Notes: a model not told the origin generated them from the sequence alone. A DNA stretch of 64,000 nt from Glutamicibacter mishrai (GCF_012221945.1 NZ_CP032549.1:1302001-1366000), one strand, 5' to 3'. Numbered from the stretch's first letter, positions 43,284 to 52,425 are shown. Numbers and translations are program-made.

Positions 43284-44582
43284 TTAGCAGATCACAAGTA
43301 CCGGTCGCTCGCTAAAATGAACAATATGCTCATTGATTCCCCGTGCTGCCAGGTCGATTTCATGGGTATGCCACCCGTCTTCTTTGCAAGACTCGACTAC
43401 TCGGGGCAGCTCCTTGCGCAAAGAATCAAGTACACGATCCATGTTTGTTGATGCCAGCTTAGACGGCATCCCCCAGGAAATGAGTTCGTCAATAATCTGA
43501 CCACGGGTCAGGTCTTCCAACAGCGGTTCACCACCCACATGAAGCGAGAGCTAGGTGTCATGTTGTTCCCACGTCGCAGTAGGTACAACATCATAGGCTG
43601 GGGTTAGTTGTACAGCATTCTTATCAATGAGTATGCCAGTGTTTCTGGCGTGCATGTCACAGTTTCCGATGGTCAAGTTAGCAATCAGATAACTGGCCAG
43701 CAGGTTGCGCTCTACGACTGGATTGCCCGATTTATTCCACAGAACTTCATCCATCGATTAAAGAAATGGGAGGATCACGCCTGTTTTCTGGTACTTGTTT
43801 CGGGATGCTAGCGCTTGGCACATATCCTCCTGATGGATACGGATAACCCGCCCCTCATCAACCCGACGGTCGAATCTCTCCACCAAGATTGCGTTACGCC
43901 CATGTATGGTTAGCATTTCGGCCCGTGCCGCGATCAGTCGATTCCTTTGGGCTGACGTGACACTTGCTTCAACAAGGCGAAGCCCGAAGAGTTCAAGTTG
44001 AGCGATCGACGGCCAGACCTCGGATCCGTCTTCATTGAGTAGCGCGGGTTTAAGAATGTGAGTCGTTGGCGTACCGTCTAGCGGAACACCAAACTTTTCA
44101 CCTTGGTGCACAACCAATAGCTTGCCTTGTAGTCCTCCAAGGCTGACACGCACATTCTGATCAATGGAGGTGCCCAGTGGAGCTGATGGCAACTTTGTGA
44201 TCGCTTGATGAAGAGCTTCATCGTCGAGCCATCTAATATCCTGCGGGAATGGCTCTGGTAGCTGACGTTGCGAAAGCACTTGGACGGCACCTGCACAATC
44301 GCGTCCGTAGGCTTTGAGCATGAGGAAAGTGTTGTCAACTGGTATTCGTTCCCGGGCTGCCAGTTGGCTACGTACAGAGCCCTCCGGCAACAGTCCATCG
44401 AGAAAATCCCTGCATTGGACCCATGGATACGGCTCGTCACGCACAGGTAACCTGACAGACAGGAACGACCCCCAAGACTTAGCTTCAGGAGTCTAAGTCA
44501 GCGTGGCTCCCCCGAGCCCGTCTGATGTCAGCACTGCTACAAGTTTGCCGTCATTCCATAGTCACAGTTCACCTTCACTCAT
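43284..44582 (-). pseudogene. hipA: hipA-type Ser/Thr kinase toxin, full-length frame with four in-frame stops
   Basis: A continuous 432-codon frame, a normal HipA length, starting ATG at 44582 and overlapping hipB by 8 bp. Four stop codons interrupt it: codon 7 TGA (44562-44564), codon 30 TAG (44493-44495), codon 275 TAA (43758-43760) and codon 344 TAG (43551-43553). There is no frameshift between them. Catalytic parts are intact: the S147-region loop VSLGGLQGKLL, IHQEDMCQALA, Asp309 in IGNCDMHARN (same number as in E. coli HipA) and Asp331 in LTPAYDV. HipA phosphorylates GltX and causes dormancy; with these stops no full-length toxin is expected unless read through. GC is well below the genome average, suggesting transfer. 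Confidence 0.88.
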
Positions 44583-44871
44583 CTAGGCTCCTTTTGACTC
44601 GCACATGCTGGTTGGTGTTCTCATAGGTGCGGATCATGTTGTTCCGCAGAGCCAAGGCATCGTTGGAGTGCCGTGGAGCAACGAGCAAATCGAGCCCGAG
44701 GCTATCCAAAACATTAAGGAGCACGGCAACTGTTCCTGGTCTACCGTTTTCGATTTGACTGATCGTTGTCCTGGACATGCAAAGGGCTTGGGCAACGTCG
44801 TCCTGGCTCAGACCCAGTTCAACGCGACGTTGCCGAATAGTACGGCTGAGCGAATGAAGGTTATTACTCAA
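44575..44871 (-). CDS. hipB: HipB-type antitoxin, Xre HTH
   Basis: 98 residues. HTH_3/Xre domain: IRQRRVELGLSQDDVAQALC, MSRTTISQIENGRPGTVAVL. HipB binds its own promoter and neutralises HipA. It appears intact while hipA is broken. The stop overlaps the hipA start (8 bp), the normal hipBA layout. Upstream, GTACTGAAATCTA (44888-44900) and GTACAGAAATCTA (44966-44978) form a near-perfect direct repeat that may be the operator. Confidence 0.88.
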   Translation of the reverse strand: MSNNLHSLSRTIRQRRVELGLSQDDVAQALCMSRTTISQIENGRPGTVAVLLNVLDSLGLDLLVAPRHSNDALALRNNMIRTYENTNQHVRVKRSLDE

Positions 44872-44887
44872 GACTCACCACATCAAT

Positions 44888-44978
44888 GTACTGAAATCTA
44901 TGCATTATCATGCGAACTTCATTAAAGTTCAGATATTTGTACATTGCATGATCCTTGCATCTAACGTACAGAAATCTA
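44888..44978 (-). repeat. 13-bp direct repeat upstream of hipB
   Basis: GTACTGAAATCTA and GTACAGAAATCTA, 78 bp apart start to start, one mismatch. They flank the AT-rich hipBA promoter region and contain GTAC half-sites that recur at 44938-44943. Candidate HipB or HipAB operators. Confidence 0.5.
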
Positions 44979-45131
44979 GACGATAAAAACTATTCGAACA
45001 ATCGTCACGCCAAGCGGAGTGGCCATCTGACCGGCCAAGGCTACAAGCCTTACCCACAAGACGCTCACTACGAAAAATTAGAAATCAGCAATCCGCAACA
45101 CATCAGTTCTCGTGGCTGCTATCCCTAAACC

Positions 45132-46607
45132 CTAGAGCTCCAGCTCCTGCTGGTAGGCCTTGGCGTCCAAGGAACCCAAACGTGAGTGGCGACGCCCGTA
45201 GCCGAGGTAGATGCTGATGCCGACGATCATCCACAGCCCGAAGACCACCCAGGTGATTCCGGCCAGGTTGAACATCAAGAACAGGCAGGCGGCGATGCCC
45301 AGGATCGGAGTCACCGGATACAGCGGAACCCGGAAGGTGCGCGGGGTATCGGGCTGGGTCTTGCGCAGGTACATCACCGAAACGCCGACCAGCGCGAAGG
45401 CGAACAGCGTGCCGATGCTGGTGGCCTCGGCCAGCTGGCCCAAGGGAATCAATGACGCGGCAATGGCGACCACGAGGCCGGTGACGTAGGTGCCGATCAC
45501 CGGGGTGTGGGTCTTCGGCGACACCTTGGCGAAGAAGCGCGGGATCAATCCGTCGCGCCCCATGGACAGCAGGATGCGGGTCTGGCCGTACAGGGTGGTC
45601 AGCACCACCGAGACGATGGCGATGACCGAGGCCAGTGCGAAGGCCAGCACCATCCAGCGCTGCCCGGTGATCTCGGAGACGATCTGCACCAGCGCGGCTT
45701 CCGAGTCAGCGAACCAGTTCCACTCGCGGGCGCCGATGGCCGCCACGGCAACCAGGACGTAGATCGCGGTCACCAGGACCATGGCGATCATGATGGCGCG
45801 CGGCAGGTCCTTCTGCGGATTCTTCGCTTCTTCGCCGGCAGTGGAGGCCGCATCAAAACCGATGTAGGAGAAGAAGACCATCGAGGCGGCCCCGGTGACA
45901 CCGGCTGCGCCCATCGGCAGCAGCGGGGCGAAGTTACCTGCGTTGAAAGCGGTGAAGGCAACGAACACGAAGAAGATCAGGATCGCGATCTTCACCAGCA
46001 CCATGATGGTATTGGCCATGGCCGATTCGCGCGCTCCGCGCACCAACAGCACCGTAGCCAGCACCACGACGATCAGCGCCGAAAGGTTGATGACCCCGCC
46101 TTCGCCCGGTCCGCCAGCCAGAGAATCCGGCAGCGACAGGCCAAAGATCTGCAGGGTCTGGTTCACGTAGGCTCCAGCGCCGACGGCTACCGCCGCGGCG
46201 GAAACCGCATATTCCAGCACCAGGCACCACCCGCAGATCCAGGCCACGCCTTCGCCCAAGGTGGCGTAGGAGTAGGAGTAGCTGGAACCGGAGACCGGGA
46301 CCATGCCAGCCATTTCGGCATAGGACACTGCCGAGAGCAGCGCGGTGACGCCGGCGAGCACAAAAGCGATCCAGATGGCCGGACCGGCGACCGGAACCGC
46401 TGAGCCGAGGATGACCAGGATGCCGGTGCCCAGGGTAGCGCCCACGGAGATCATCACCAGTTGCATCACGCCCAGGGATCGCTTCAGCGAGCCGAGCCCG
46501 TTGTTGTTGGCGGCGTCGTTGGCCATCGCGTTGATGGACTTGCGTCGTCGCAACTGCTGGCCCAGCGGGGTGCGTCCGGCAGGCGGGGTGGTACTGGTGC
46601 TACTCAC
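45132..46607 (-). CDS. APC-family amino acid permease (cationic amino acid transporter type)
   Basis: About 491 residues from a GTG preceded by AAGGA (an upstream in-frame ATG at 46640 overlaps a terminator hairpin). Twelve transmembrane helices; TM1 carries the APC GATLGTG motif (ISVGATLGTGILVILGSAVP), and VFFSYIGFDAASTAGEEAKN is the helix 6-7 motif of the CAT/YfnA type. It imports an amino acid with a proton. Its mRNA probably begins downstream of the terminator at 46643-46681. Confidence 0.9.
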   Translation of the reverse strand: MSSTSTTPPAGRTPLGQQLRRRKSINAMANDAANNNGLGSLKRSLGVMQLVMISVGATLGTGILVILGSAVPVAGPAIWIAFVLAGVTALLSAVSYAEMAGMVPVSGSSYSYSYATLGEGVAWICGWCLVLEYAVSAAAVAVGAGAYVNQTLQIFGLSLPDSLAGGPGEGGVINLSALIVVVLATVLLVRGARESAMANTIMVLVKIAILIFFVFVAFTAFNAGNFAPLLPMGAAGVTGAASMVFFSYIGFDAASTAGEEAKNPQKDLPRAIMIAMVLVTAIYVLVAVAAIGAREWNWFADSEAALVQIVSEITGQRWMVLAFALASVIAIVSVVLTTLYGQTRILLSMGRDGLIPRFFAKVSPKTHTPVIGTYVTGLVVAIAASLIPLGQLAEATSIGTLFAFALVGVSVMYLRKTQPDTPRTFRVPLYPVTPILGIAACLFLMFNLAGITWVVFGLWMIVGISIYLGYGRRHSRLGSLDAKAYQQELEL

Positions 46608-46642
46608 GGGGAATCCTTGATACGTGTTTGTGGCAAACAAGA

Positions 46643-46681
46643 ACGCGCCAGGACTATCTGTTGTGGACAGTCCCAGCGCGT
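46643..46681 (-). terminator. terminator of the upstream membrane-protein operon
   Basis: A 13-bp stem (46643-46655 with 46669-46681, two G-U pairs on the minus transcript) with a 13-nt loop, followed by TTCTTGTTT. It separates the membrane genes above from the APC permease. Confidence 0.75.
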
Positions 46682-46703
46682 GATCTCTGGTTAAGCTTTA
46701 TTA

Positions 46704-46997
46704 TCAGTCTTCAAACTTCTTGTCCGGGTTGGCTGAGGATCGGTTCACTCCGGTCCCCTTGCCCAGTTCTGGATCGTTCTCCTTGCCCGCCATGGTCATC
46801 ACCGAGATGACCAGCAGGCAGGCGATGAAGGCAATGCCGAAGCAGGCCAAGCCGATGTCGAAGCGCATTGGGTTCTGCGATCCGCCGGTGGAACCGACCA
46901 GGCCGACGACTCCTGCGACGATCGCCATAACCAGCGAGAAGCTCAGTGGGCCCTTGATCGACTGGCTCCACGGCTGCTTCTTCTTGTTGTTTCCCAC
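46704..46997 (-). CDS. small two-helix membrane protein, 97 aa
   Basis: Starts at a GTG preceded by GGAG (ACGGAGTTCCTG); an ATG at 47033 is possible. Two hydrophobic segments (SLVMAIVAGVVGLVGSTGG; CFGIAFIACLLVISVMTMAG) separated by a short loop, and a charged soluble tail. No family recognised. Second gene of a unit with the 47036-47650 membrane protein (38-bp gap). Confidence 0.6.
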   Translation of the reverse strand: MGNNKKKQPWSQSIKGPLSFSLVMAIVAGVVGLVGSTGGSQNPMRFDIGLACFGIAFIACLLVISVMTMAGKENDPELGKGTGVNRSSANPDKKFED

Positions 46998-47035
46998 CAG
47001 GAACTCCGTTTCTACTTTTCCTGCAGACTTCAAGA

Positions 47036-47650
47036 CTAGTTGTTTTCTTGCTCTGGCGTATCAGCCGCGGTCACGGCTTCGGCCTTCATTTCGTGGCGAT
47101 GGCCGAATCCGGCGATCAGCTCGAAGACTGCAAGGACAATGGTTCCGCCGCCGATCAGGCCGAAGAGCGCGTGAGCATCCATCCCGCCGCTGAAGCACAG
47201 GGCAATGGCCAAAATCACGCCAACCGCACCGGTGACCAGCTGGTTCCGAAATGGCGGGAAGGCTTCGCGCAGCTTGGCGAAAACGTACAGTTCGGCAAGG
47301 CTGGTGACCAGGAAGGCGAAGGCCGCGATGTACCCGATCCAGGCCACCGAGGTGACGAAGATGGTGGCGATGCCGGCCAGCAGCATCAATCCTGCGCCTG
47401 CCGCATAAGCTCCGCGGGACTTCTCCGGAGCGCTGTCAACCACCACGTACTGCCACATGAATACGCCGGTGACTACGAGGAAGCCTGCCGTTGAATAGGC
47501 CAGGGCCTTATCGTCTGCGCCGATCCAGAAGATCGAAAGCAGCGCGTAGGCGAGCGCGGTGAGTCCGCGCAGGAAGACCGGGCGGAAAACTTCTTTGGCT
47601 TGAGCGGGGGTGGTTTTTGGTGCAGGCACAATTTCTATTCTACCGTGCAT
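47036..47650 (-). CDS. HdeD/DUF308-like six-helix membrane protein
   Basis: About 204 residues with six evenly spaced hydrophobic segments and glycine-rich turns, the architecture of HdeD/DUF308 proteins. The start is uncertain: the ATG at 47650 (MHGRIEIV) lacks a clear ribosome site and a GTG at 47629 is an alternative; sequence further upstream is not convincing. Role unknown; related proteins in actinobacteria are often misnamed acyl-CoA synthetases. First gene of a short minus-strand operon. Confidence 0.6.
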   Translation of the reverse strand: MHGRIEIVPAPKTTPAQAKEVFRPVFLRGLTALAYALLSIFWIGADDKALAYSTAGFLVVTGVFMWQYVVVDSAPEKSRGAYAAGAGLMLLAGIATIFVTSVAWIGYIAAFAFLVTSLAELYVFAKLREAFPPFRNQLVTGAVGVILAIALCFSGGMDAHALFGLIGGGTIVLAVFELIAGFGHRHEMKAEAVTAADTPEQENN

Positions 47651-48076
47651 AGAACTAACCGCCAGCTCGATGGTGCCGATTGCCACAGGCTGCGCATTTC
47701 CGGTTCGCGTTTCCGGTACGGATCCTAAGCTAGTGCAATCAGCGGGCGGGCGAAGTTGGCACGCTTGGTTGGTCCTCTTTGCCCAGGTGGTCGAAAGGCG
47801 GACGCGCAATCCGTGAGTCTTTTCTTGAGACTCAACTCATGGGTTGTGCGCTCGTCGCCCGTGCAGAAAGGCCGGTGATGAACCATGACGAAGCGAAAGA
47901 AGTGCCCCAAGGTTTGCGTAGGCAAGCCAAAGGCCACGAAAGCCGAAACGTTCTCAAATGTTTCCCGACTTATCGTGGCCTTGCTGAGGCTCATTATTGA
48001 AGCCCTCTAATTGGTTGGTCGTTCGACCGCGGGGTTCGGTGTAACGGCACCGTCCTCCTGAAAACGGGCTAAATCC
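47651..48076. other. intergenic region with one small reading frame
   Basis: Apart from the small reading frame at 47885-48010 I see nothing supported here. A longer minus-strand frame overlapping it (47725-47994) has no ribosome site and no familiar content. Confidence 0.4.
47885..48010 (+). CDS. putative 41-aa basic/hydrophobic peptide
   Basis: ATG preceded by AAAGGCCGGTG about 8 bp upstream. The peptide is Lys-rich at the start (MTKRKKCPKVCVGKPKATKA), then ends in an amphipathic hydrophobic helix (FSNVSRLIVALLRLIIEAL). It has the composition of small membrane-active or leader peptides. No relatives recognised; it may not be a gene. Confidence 0.28.
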   Translation: MTKRKKCPKVCVGKPKATKAETFSNVSRLIVALLRLIIEAL

Positions 48077-49297
48077 CTAGACACGCCGGCGAATCAATGA
48101 CTCATCAAGATCCGCAATCGACGCGGCGCCCATCAGCTGCATGGCCACTTCCACTTCCTTGGCCAGTAGCTCGATCGCGCGGGTAACACCTTGTTCACCG
48201 CCGGCCATCAGTCCATAAAGGTAGGCCCGGCCAATGAGCACGAAGTCGGCACCGGCACACAGTGAAGCGACGATGTCCGCGCCGGACATGATGCCTGAGT
48301 CCAGGATGATCTCCATGTCATTGCCGACCTCGGCACGGACTTCGCTCAGCGCTTCGAAGGCGATCGGCGCGCGGTCCAGCTGGCGGCCTCCATGGTTGGA
48401 GACCACCAGGCCATCGGCGCCAGCGGCTTTGGCTTTGGCCGCGTCTTCGGTCGTCAGCACGCCCTTGACGAAGAGCTTGCCCTGCCACAACTCGCGGATC
48501 CATTTAAGGTCATCGAAGTCCAGCGAGGAATCGAACATGGAGTTGATGATGGTGGGCAGATCCGCCGACGACTCGGAGAGCGAGGCGAACTTCAGCGAAT
48601 CGGTGGTCAGGAAGTTGAACCACCACTCCGGACGGTAGGAGGCATCAACGATGGTCTTCAGCGTCAGCTCGGGCGGGATCTTCATGCCGTTGCGCGTATC
48701 GCGGTGGCGCTGGCCGGCCACCGGAGTATCGACGGTCACCAGCAAGGTATCAAAGCCGGCCGCGGCGGCACGCTGCACCAGGGCCTTGGACTTCTCGCGG
48801 TCTTTCCAGAGGTATAGCTGGAACCAGTTGCGCCCCTCGGGCGCGGCCGCGGCCACTTCCTCGATGGAGCGGGTGCCCATAGTGGACAGGCTGAAGGGGA
48901 TCCCCGCCTTCTGCGCGGCGCGCGAACCGCCGATTTCGCCTTCGGAGTGCATGAAGCGGGTGAAGCCGGTGGGAGCAATGCCGAAGGGCAGTTTGGACGC
49001 TCCCCCGGCAATGCTGGTGGATAGATCCGAATGTGCGGTGCCGTGCAAGATCCGCGGAAGCAGCTCGACCGAGTCGAAGACCTGTCGTGCGCGCTGGGCC
49101 GTGATCTCCCGGCCGGCCGCTCCATCAACGTAGTCAAAAGCGGCGGTGGGTGTCCGTCGTTTGGCCATGGTTCGCAGATCCCAGATATCGGCGGCGGCAG
49201 CCAAGCGTGCGGTTCGGCGGTCCAGTGAAGGTGCCTTGAATTTCATCAGGCTGACCAGCTCGGATACATCCGGCAGCTGTCGTTTGAGGTTTCCCAT
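48077..49297 (-). CDS. lldD: FMN-dependent alpha-hydroxy-acid dehydrogenase (L-lactate dehydrogenase LldD type)
   Basis: 406 residues; ATG preceded by TAGGAGCACA. TIM-barrel flavoprotein with the family signature VVSNHGGRQLDRAPIAFEAL, in which the His is the active-site base and the Arg binds the carboxylate, plus KGVLTTEDAAKAKAAGADGL. It oxidises L-lactate or a similar 2-hydroxy acid. L-lactate dehydrogenase is likeliest; lactate 2-monooxygenase and glycolate oxidase are alternatives. The co-directional MATE gene lies 36 bp upstream and may be in the same transcript. Confidence 0.88.
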   Translation of the reverse strand: MGNLKRQLPDVSELVSLMKFKAPSLDRRTARLAAAADIWDLRTMAKRRTPTAAFDYVDGAAGREITAQRARQVFDSVELLPRILHGTAHSDLSTSIAGGASKLPFGIAPTGFTRFMHSEGEIGGSRAAQKAGIPFSLSTMGTRSIEEVAAAAPEGRNWFQLYLWKDREKSKALVQRAAAAGFDTLLVTVDTPVAGQRHRDTRNGMKIPPELTLKTIVDASYRPEWWFNFLTTDSLKFASLSESSADLPTIINSMFDSSLDFDDLKWIRELWQGKLFVKGVLTTEDAAKAKAAGADGLVVSNHGGRQLDRAPIAFEALSEVRAEVGNDMEIILDSGIMSGADIVASLCAGADFVLIGRAYLYGLMAGGEQGVTRAIELLAKEVEVAMQLMGAASIADLDESLIRRRV

Positions 49298-49333
49298 TGT
49301 GCTCCTAACTACGGTGTTAGATCAGTTCAAAGA

Positions 49334-50683
49334 TTAGTGGCCCAAACGCATCCACGCGGTTCCTCGGGCACGCACCCACAGCGTGATGCCGCGTGATGCC
49401 ATGAACCCCAGCGCAAAGGCCACCCAGATCCACCAGATCGCCGAGTGCGGGTCGCTAGTGAATGCCATGACCGCCCAGAGCATCGGCGCGTACACCACCA
49501 GGTTCACCGCGCCCACGATACCCAGGTAACGGGCATCCCCGGCACCGATCAGCACCCCGTCGAGCACGAAGACCAGTCCACACAAGGGCTGGGACAGGGC
49601 CAGCACCCAGAGACCCACCGTCGTCAGCTGGCGGATCTGCTCGTCCGCGGTGAACATCATCGGGAAGACCCATGAGGTGGCGAACAGCAGCAGCCCGGTC
49701 ACCACACCGAAGTAGATGCCCCAGCGGCTCATGATGGCGGTCAGCTCGCGGACCCGTTGCGCATCACCGCGGCCCAGTTCCTGGCCGATCATCGCCTGGG
49801 CGGCAATGGCCAGAGCATCAAGGGCAAAAGCCAGGAAGCTGAAGATCGTGAATACCAGTTGGTGAGCGGCCAGGGTTTGGGTACCGGATGATGTGGCCAC
49901 AAAGACCGTGAGCAGCAACGCCGCGCGCATGGTTAGGTTGCGCAGCATCAGCCAGGAACCGACCTGCCCGGTGGAGATGAATCCGGCCCAGCTTGGCGCC
50001 AGCGAGATTCCCTGTTGGCGGATCCGCGGCAAGAGCATCCACAAATAGACCGCAGCCATCAGCCACTGGGCAATCGAAGTACCCAGGGCTGCGCCGGCCA
50101 CGGACATGTGCGCCCCGTAGACCAGGACGAAGTTCAAGACGATGTTCAGCCCGAAGCCGGCGGTAGCGACCACCAGTGGAGTCTTGGTATCTTGCATGCC
50201 GCGAAGCACGCCGGTCGCTGCCAGTACCAGCAGCATGGCGGTGAGGCCGGGCAAGGAGTAGTGAATATAGTCCACCGCGAAATCGGTGGTGGCACCCGTG
50301 GATCCCATGGCCTGCACCAAAGGCCTGGCCGTGAAGTAGCCCAGCAACGAGAGCACGACGCCAAGTGCCACCGCGAACCACATGCCATCGCGCCCGGCGG
50401 CCATGGCCTGTCCTGGCCGGCCGGCGCCGATGGCCCGGGCGACCGCAGGAGTGGTGGCATAGGCCAAGAAGATCATCAGGCCTACGGCGGTCTGCAGGAC
50501 CGTGGTTCCCAAAGCGGCCCCTGCCAATTCGTTGACCCCGAGGTGTCCCACGATGGCTGAATCGGCCATCAAGAACAATGGCTCGGCGATCAGCGCGCCG
50601 AGGGCCGGAACGGCAAGGGCAAGGATCTGCCGAGAAATCGACTTCGGGGATTCGGTTGGGGTTGAGGAACTCACGCTTCCCAC
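49334..50683 (-). CDS. MATE-family efflux transporter (DinF-like)
   Basis: 449 residues with twelve transmembrane helices in two six-helix lobes; the MATE opening (ILALAVPALGALIAEPLFLM, ADSAIVGHLGVNELAGAALG) and the matching second lobe (RAALLLTVFVATSSGTQTLA) are clear. Exports cationic drugs or metabolites with Na+ or H+. The start is a GTG; a second GTG three codons on is possible. It precedes lldD. Confidence 0.92.
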   Translation of the reverse strand: MGSVSSSTPTESPKSISRQILALAVPALGALIAEPLFLMADSAIVGHLGVNELAGAALGTTVLQTAVGLMIFLAYATTPAVARAIGAGRPGQAMAAGRDGMWFAVALGVVLSLLGYFTARPLVQAMGSTGATTDFAVDYIHYSLPGLTAMLLVLAATGVLRGMQDTKTPLVVATAGFGLNIVLNFVLVYGAHMSVAGAALGTSIAQWLMAAVYLWMLLPRIRQQGISLAPSWAGFISTGQVGSWLMLRNLTMRAALLLTVFVATSSGTQTLAAHQLVFTIFSFLAFALDALAIAAQAMIGQELGRGDAQRVRELTAIMSRWGIYFGVVTGLLLFATSWVFPMMFTADEQIRQLTTVGLWVLALSQPLCGLVFVLDGVLIGAGDARYLGIVGAVNLVVYAPMLWAVMAFTSDPHSAIWWIWVAFALGFMASRGITLWVRARGTAWMRLGH

Positions 50684-50831
50684 TCTACGAAGCGCCGTCG
50701 ACTTTCACCATTTAATATCGCTGGTCGAGATGACCGGCCACAAGGAGCATCTACCGCACGATTCAGAAACCCACTAGGTTGGAATCAACCCAGTGGCTGC
50801 AAGGAAGCGGCCAGAAGGAGCAGCAGATTCC

Positions 50832-51665
50832 ATGAGCCAGGAACATCTTGACCGGTGGCAGTGCGCTGGATGTGCTGTGGAGTTCCCTCCGGGCAGGCCT
50901 CCCGAAGGCCTGTGCCCTATCTGCACCGACGAGCGCCAGTACATTCCCGGTGGCACCCAACGGTGGGTGCGGACCGAGGACTTGGTCGCGGCCGGGCACG
51001 AGTTGACGCTGACTGAACTTGAGCCGGGTCTGACCGCTATCTCTTCGCCGGAAATCGGCATTGGCCAAAGCGCCCTTCTCGTGGAAACCACCGGAGGAAA
51101 TCTGCTCTTTGATATTCCGGGGTTGATCACAGATCAGATCGTTGCCTGGCTTCAGTCCCGTGGCGGGCTGGCCGGGATCGTTGCCAGCCATCCGCATATG
51201 TATGGAGTTCAGCAACAGTACAGCCAGGCTTTTGATGATACGCCGATCTATGTGGCGCATCTTGATGCCCATTGGGTGCAATATTCATCGGCAGCAATCA
51301 AAATATGGCGGGATCCATTTGAAGTCCTGCCGGGTCTGACCTTGAAGCAAGTGGGCGGCCATTTTCCGGGAAGCACTGTCGCTTGCTGGGAAGTCGGCGC
51401 TGATGGGCGCGGAGTCCTGCTAGCCGGTGACGCCATCTTCCCGGTGGCCGATGGCAATGTGACTTTTCTGCGCAGTTACCCGAACCGCATTCCGCTCTCC
51501 GCCACGGTGGTTCGGCGTATGGCCAAGAAGCTCGAAGAGGTGGAATTCGACCGCCTTTACAACAACTTTGCGTCCTGCGTTCGTTCCGATGCGCAGCGCA
51601 TCGTACAGTTTTCCGCAGATCGCTATTCCCGCTGGGTTTCGGGCGAATTCGACCATCTCACCTAG
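50832..51665 (+). CDS. MBL-fold metallo-hydrolase with N-terminal zinc ribbon
   Basis: 277 residues from an ATG after AGAAGGAGC (an in-frame GTG at 50793 is possible). The first 40 residues form a rubredoxin-like ribbon, WQCAGCAVEFPPG then EGLCPICTDERQY. The MBL core is unusual: the canonical HxHxDH site is represented only by ASHPHMYGVQQQY, with GHFPGSTVACWE and LLAGDAIFPVADG as later ligands. Metal site incomplete by eye. Function unknown; it may hydrolyse a thioester or lactone. The downstream enoyl-CoA hydratase gene is co-directional. Confidence 0.78.
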   Translation: MSQEHLDRWQCAGCAVEFPPGRPPEGLCPICTDERQYIPGGTQRWVRTEDLVAAGHELTLTELEPGLTAISSPEIGIGQSALLVETTGGNLLFDIPGLITDQIVAWLQSRGGLAGIVASHPHMYGVQQQYSQAFDDTPIYVAHLDAHWVQYSSAAIKIWRDPFEVLPGLTLKQVGGHFPGSTVACWEVGADGRGVLLAGDAIFPVADGNVTFLRSYPNRIPLSATVVRRMAKKLEEVEFDRLYNNFASCVRSDAQRIVQFSADRYSRWVSGEFDHLT

Positions 51666-51732
51666 TGGAGAAGCCAGAACAGATATTCCCTCTGGAGAAT
51701 ATCTAAGTTTTCACAACACAGAAAGAGCACCT

Positions 51733-52386
51733 ATGCCCAGCCTTCAGATCACTGATCAGATAGCGGTCCTCGACCTTGGTTCGGAGGAAAACAGATTCAG
51801 TGACGACTGGGTCACTGAGGTCGAGTCACTGATCGATCAGGCGGTAGCCCAGCAAGCTCTCGGATTCGTAACCATAGGCAGCGGGAAGTTCTACTCGAAC
51901 GGGCTGGACGTGGATGAGTCGGCTAATGACATCGATCTGGATCCGGCGTATTTGCGTGCCGTTCAAGCGTTGTACGGCAAAGTCCTCGCGTTGCCGATGC
52001 CCACGGTCGCTGCCGTCAACGGACATGCGTTCGGGGCCGGTGCACTGTTGAGCATGGCTCACGATTACCGGATCATGCGTGAGGACCGTGGGTTCTTCTG
52101 CTTCCCCGAGGTCCAGGTCGGAATCGTCTTCCCGCCGGGGATGGCTGCATTAGCGCAGAGCAAGCTGGATCCTCGCACGGCGCGCACCGCCATGCTCTCC
52201 GGCCATCGGTACGCCGCGGAGAAAGCACTGGAACTTGGACTCGTGGATGCCACCGCTCCCCAGGATCAGCTGATGGAACAGGCACGCGCCTTGGCCGCCT
52301 CGAATGCCGTTCAGAACCCGGCGGCCTTGGGGAAAATCAAAGAAGTCATGTATGCAGATGTTCTCGCCAAACTGGCAGGCGCCTAG
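51733..52386 (+). CDS. enoyl-CoA hydratase/isomerase family protein
   Basis: 217 residues, shorter than the usual 255. Crotonase core with the oxyanion-hole segments FVTIGSGKFYSNGLDVDES and AAVNGHAFGAGALLSMAHDY; the Glu expected near EVQVGI is present (CFPEVQVGIVFPPGM). Likely an enoyl-CoA hydratase or Delta3-Delta2-isomerase. The fold is complete though the C-terminal helix is short. Follows the MBL gene by 67 bp. Confidence 0.88.
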   Translation: MPSLQITDQIAVLDLGSEENRFSDDWVTEVESLIDQAVAQQALGFVTIGSGKFYSNGLDVDESANDIDLDPAYLRAVQALYGKVLALPMPTVAAVNGHAFGAGALLSMAHDYRIMREDRGFFCFPEVQVGIVFPPGMAALAQSKLDPRTARTAMLSGHRYAAEKALELGLVDATAPQDQLMEQARALAASNAVQNPAALGKIKEVMYADVLAKLAGA

Positions 52387-52425
52387 ACCTGGCTGGCAGC
52401 GCTCTTGCCACCGTGATGCCTCGCC

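Noticed and set aside
43284..44582. Genetic-code reassignment or selenocysteine as the explanation of the hipA stops
   Set aside because: All three stop codons occur, and every other gene in the window ends normally at the same codons, so reassignment is not tenable; a SECIS-like element was not evident.
47725..47994. 89-codon minus-strand frame upstream of the HdeD-like gene
   Set aside because: No ribosome site, unnatural composition, and it overlaps a better small frame on the other strand.
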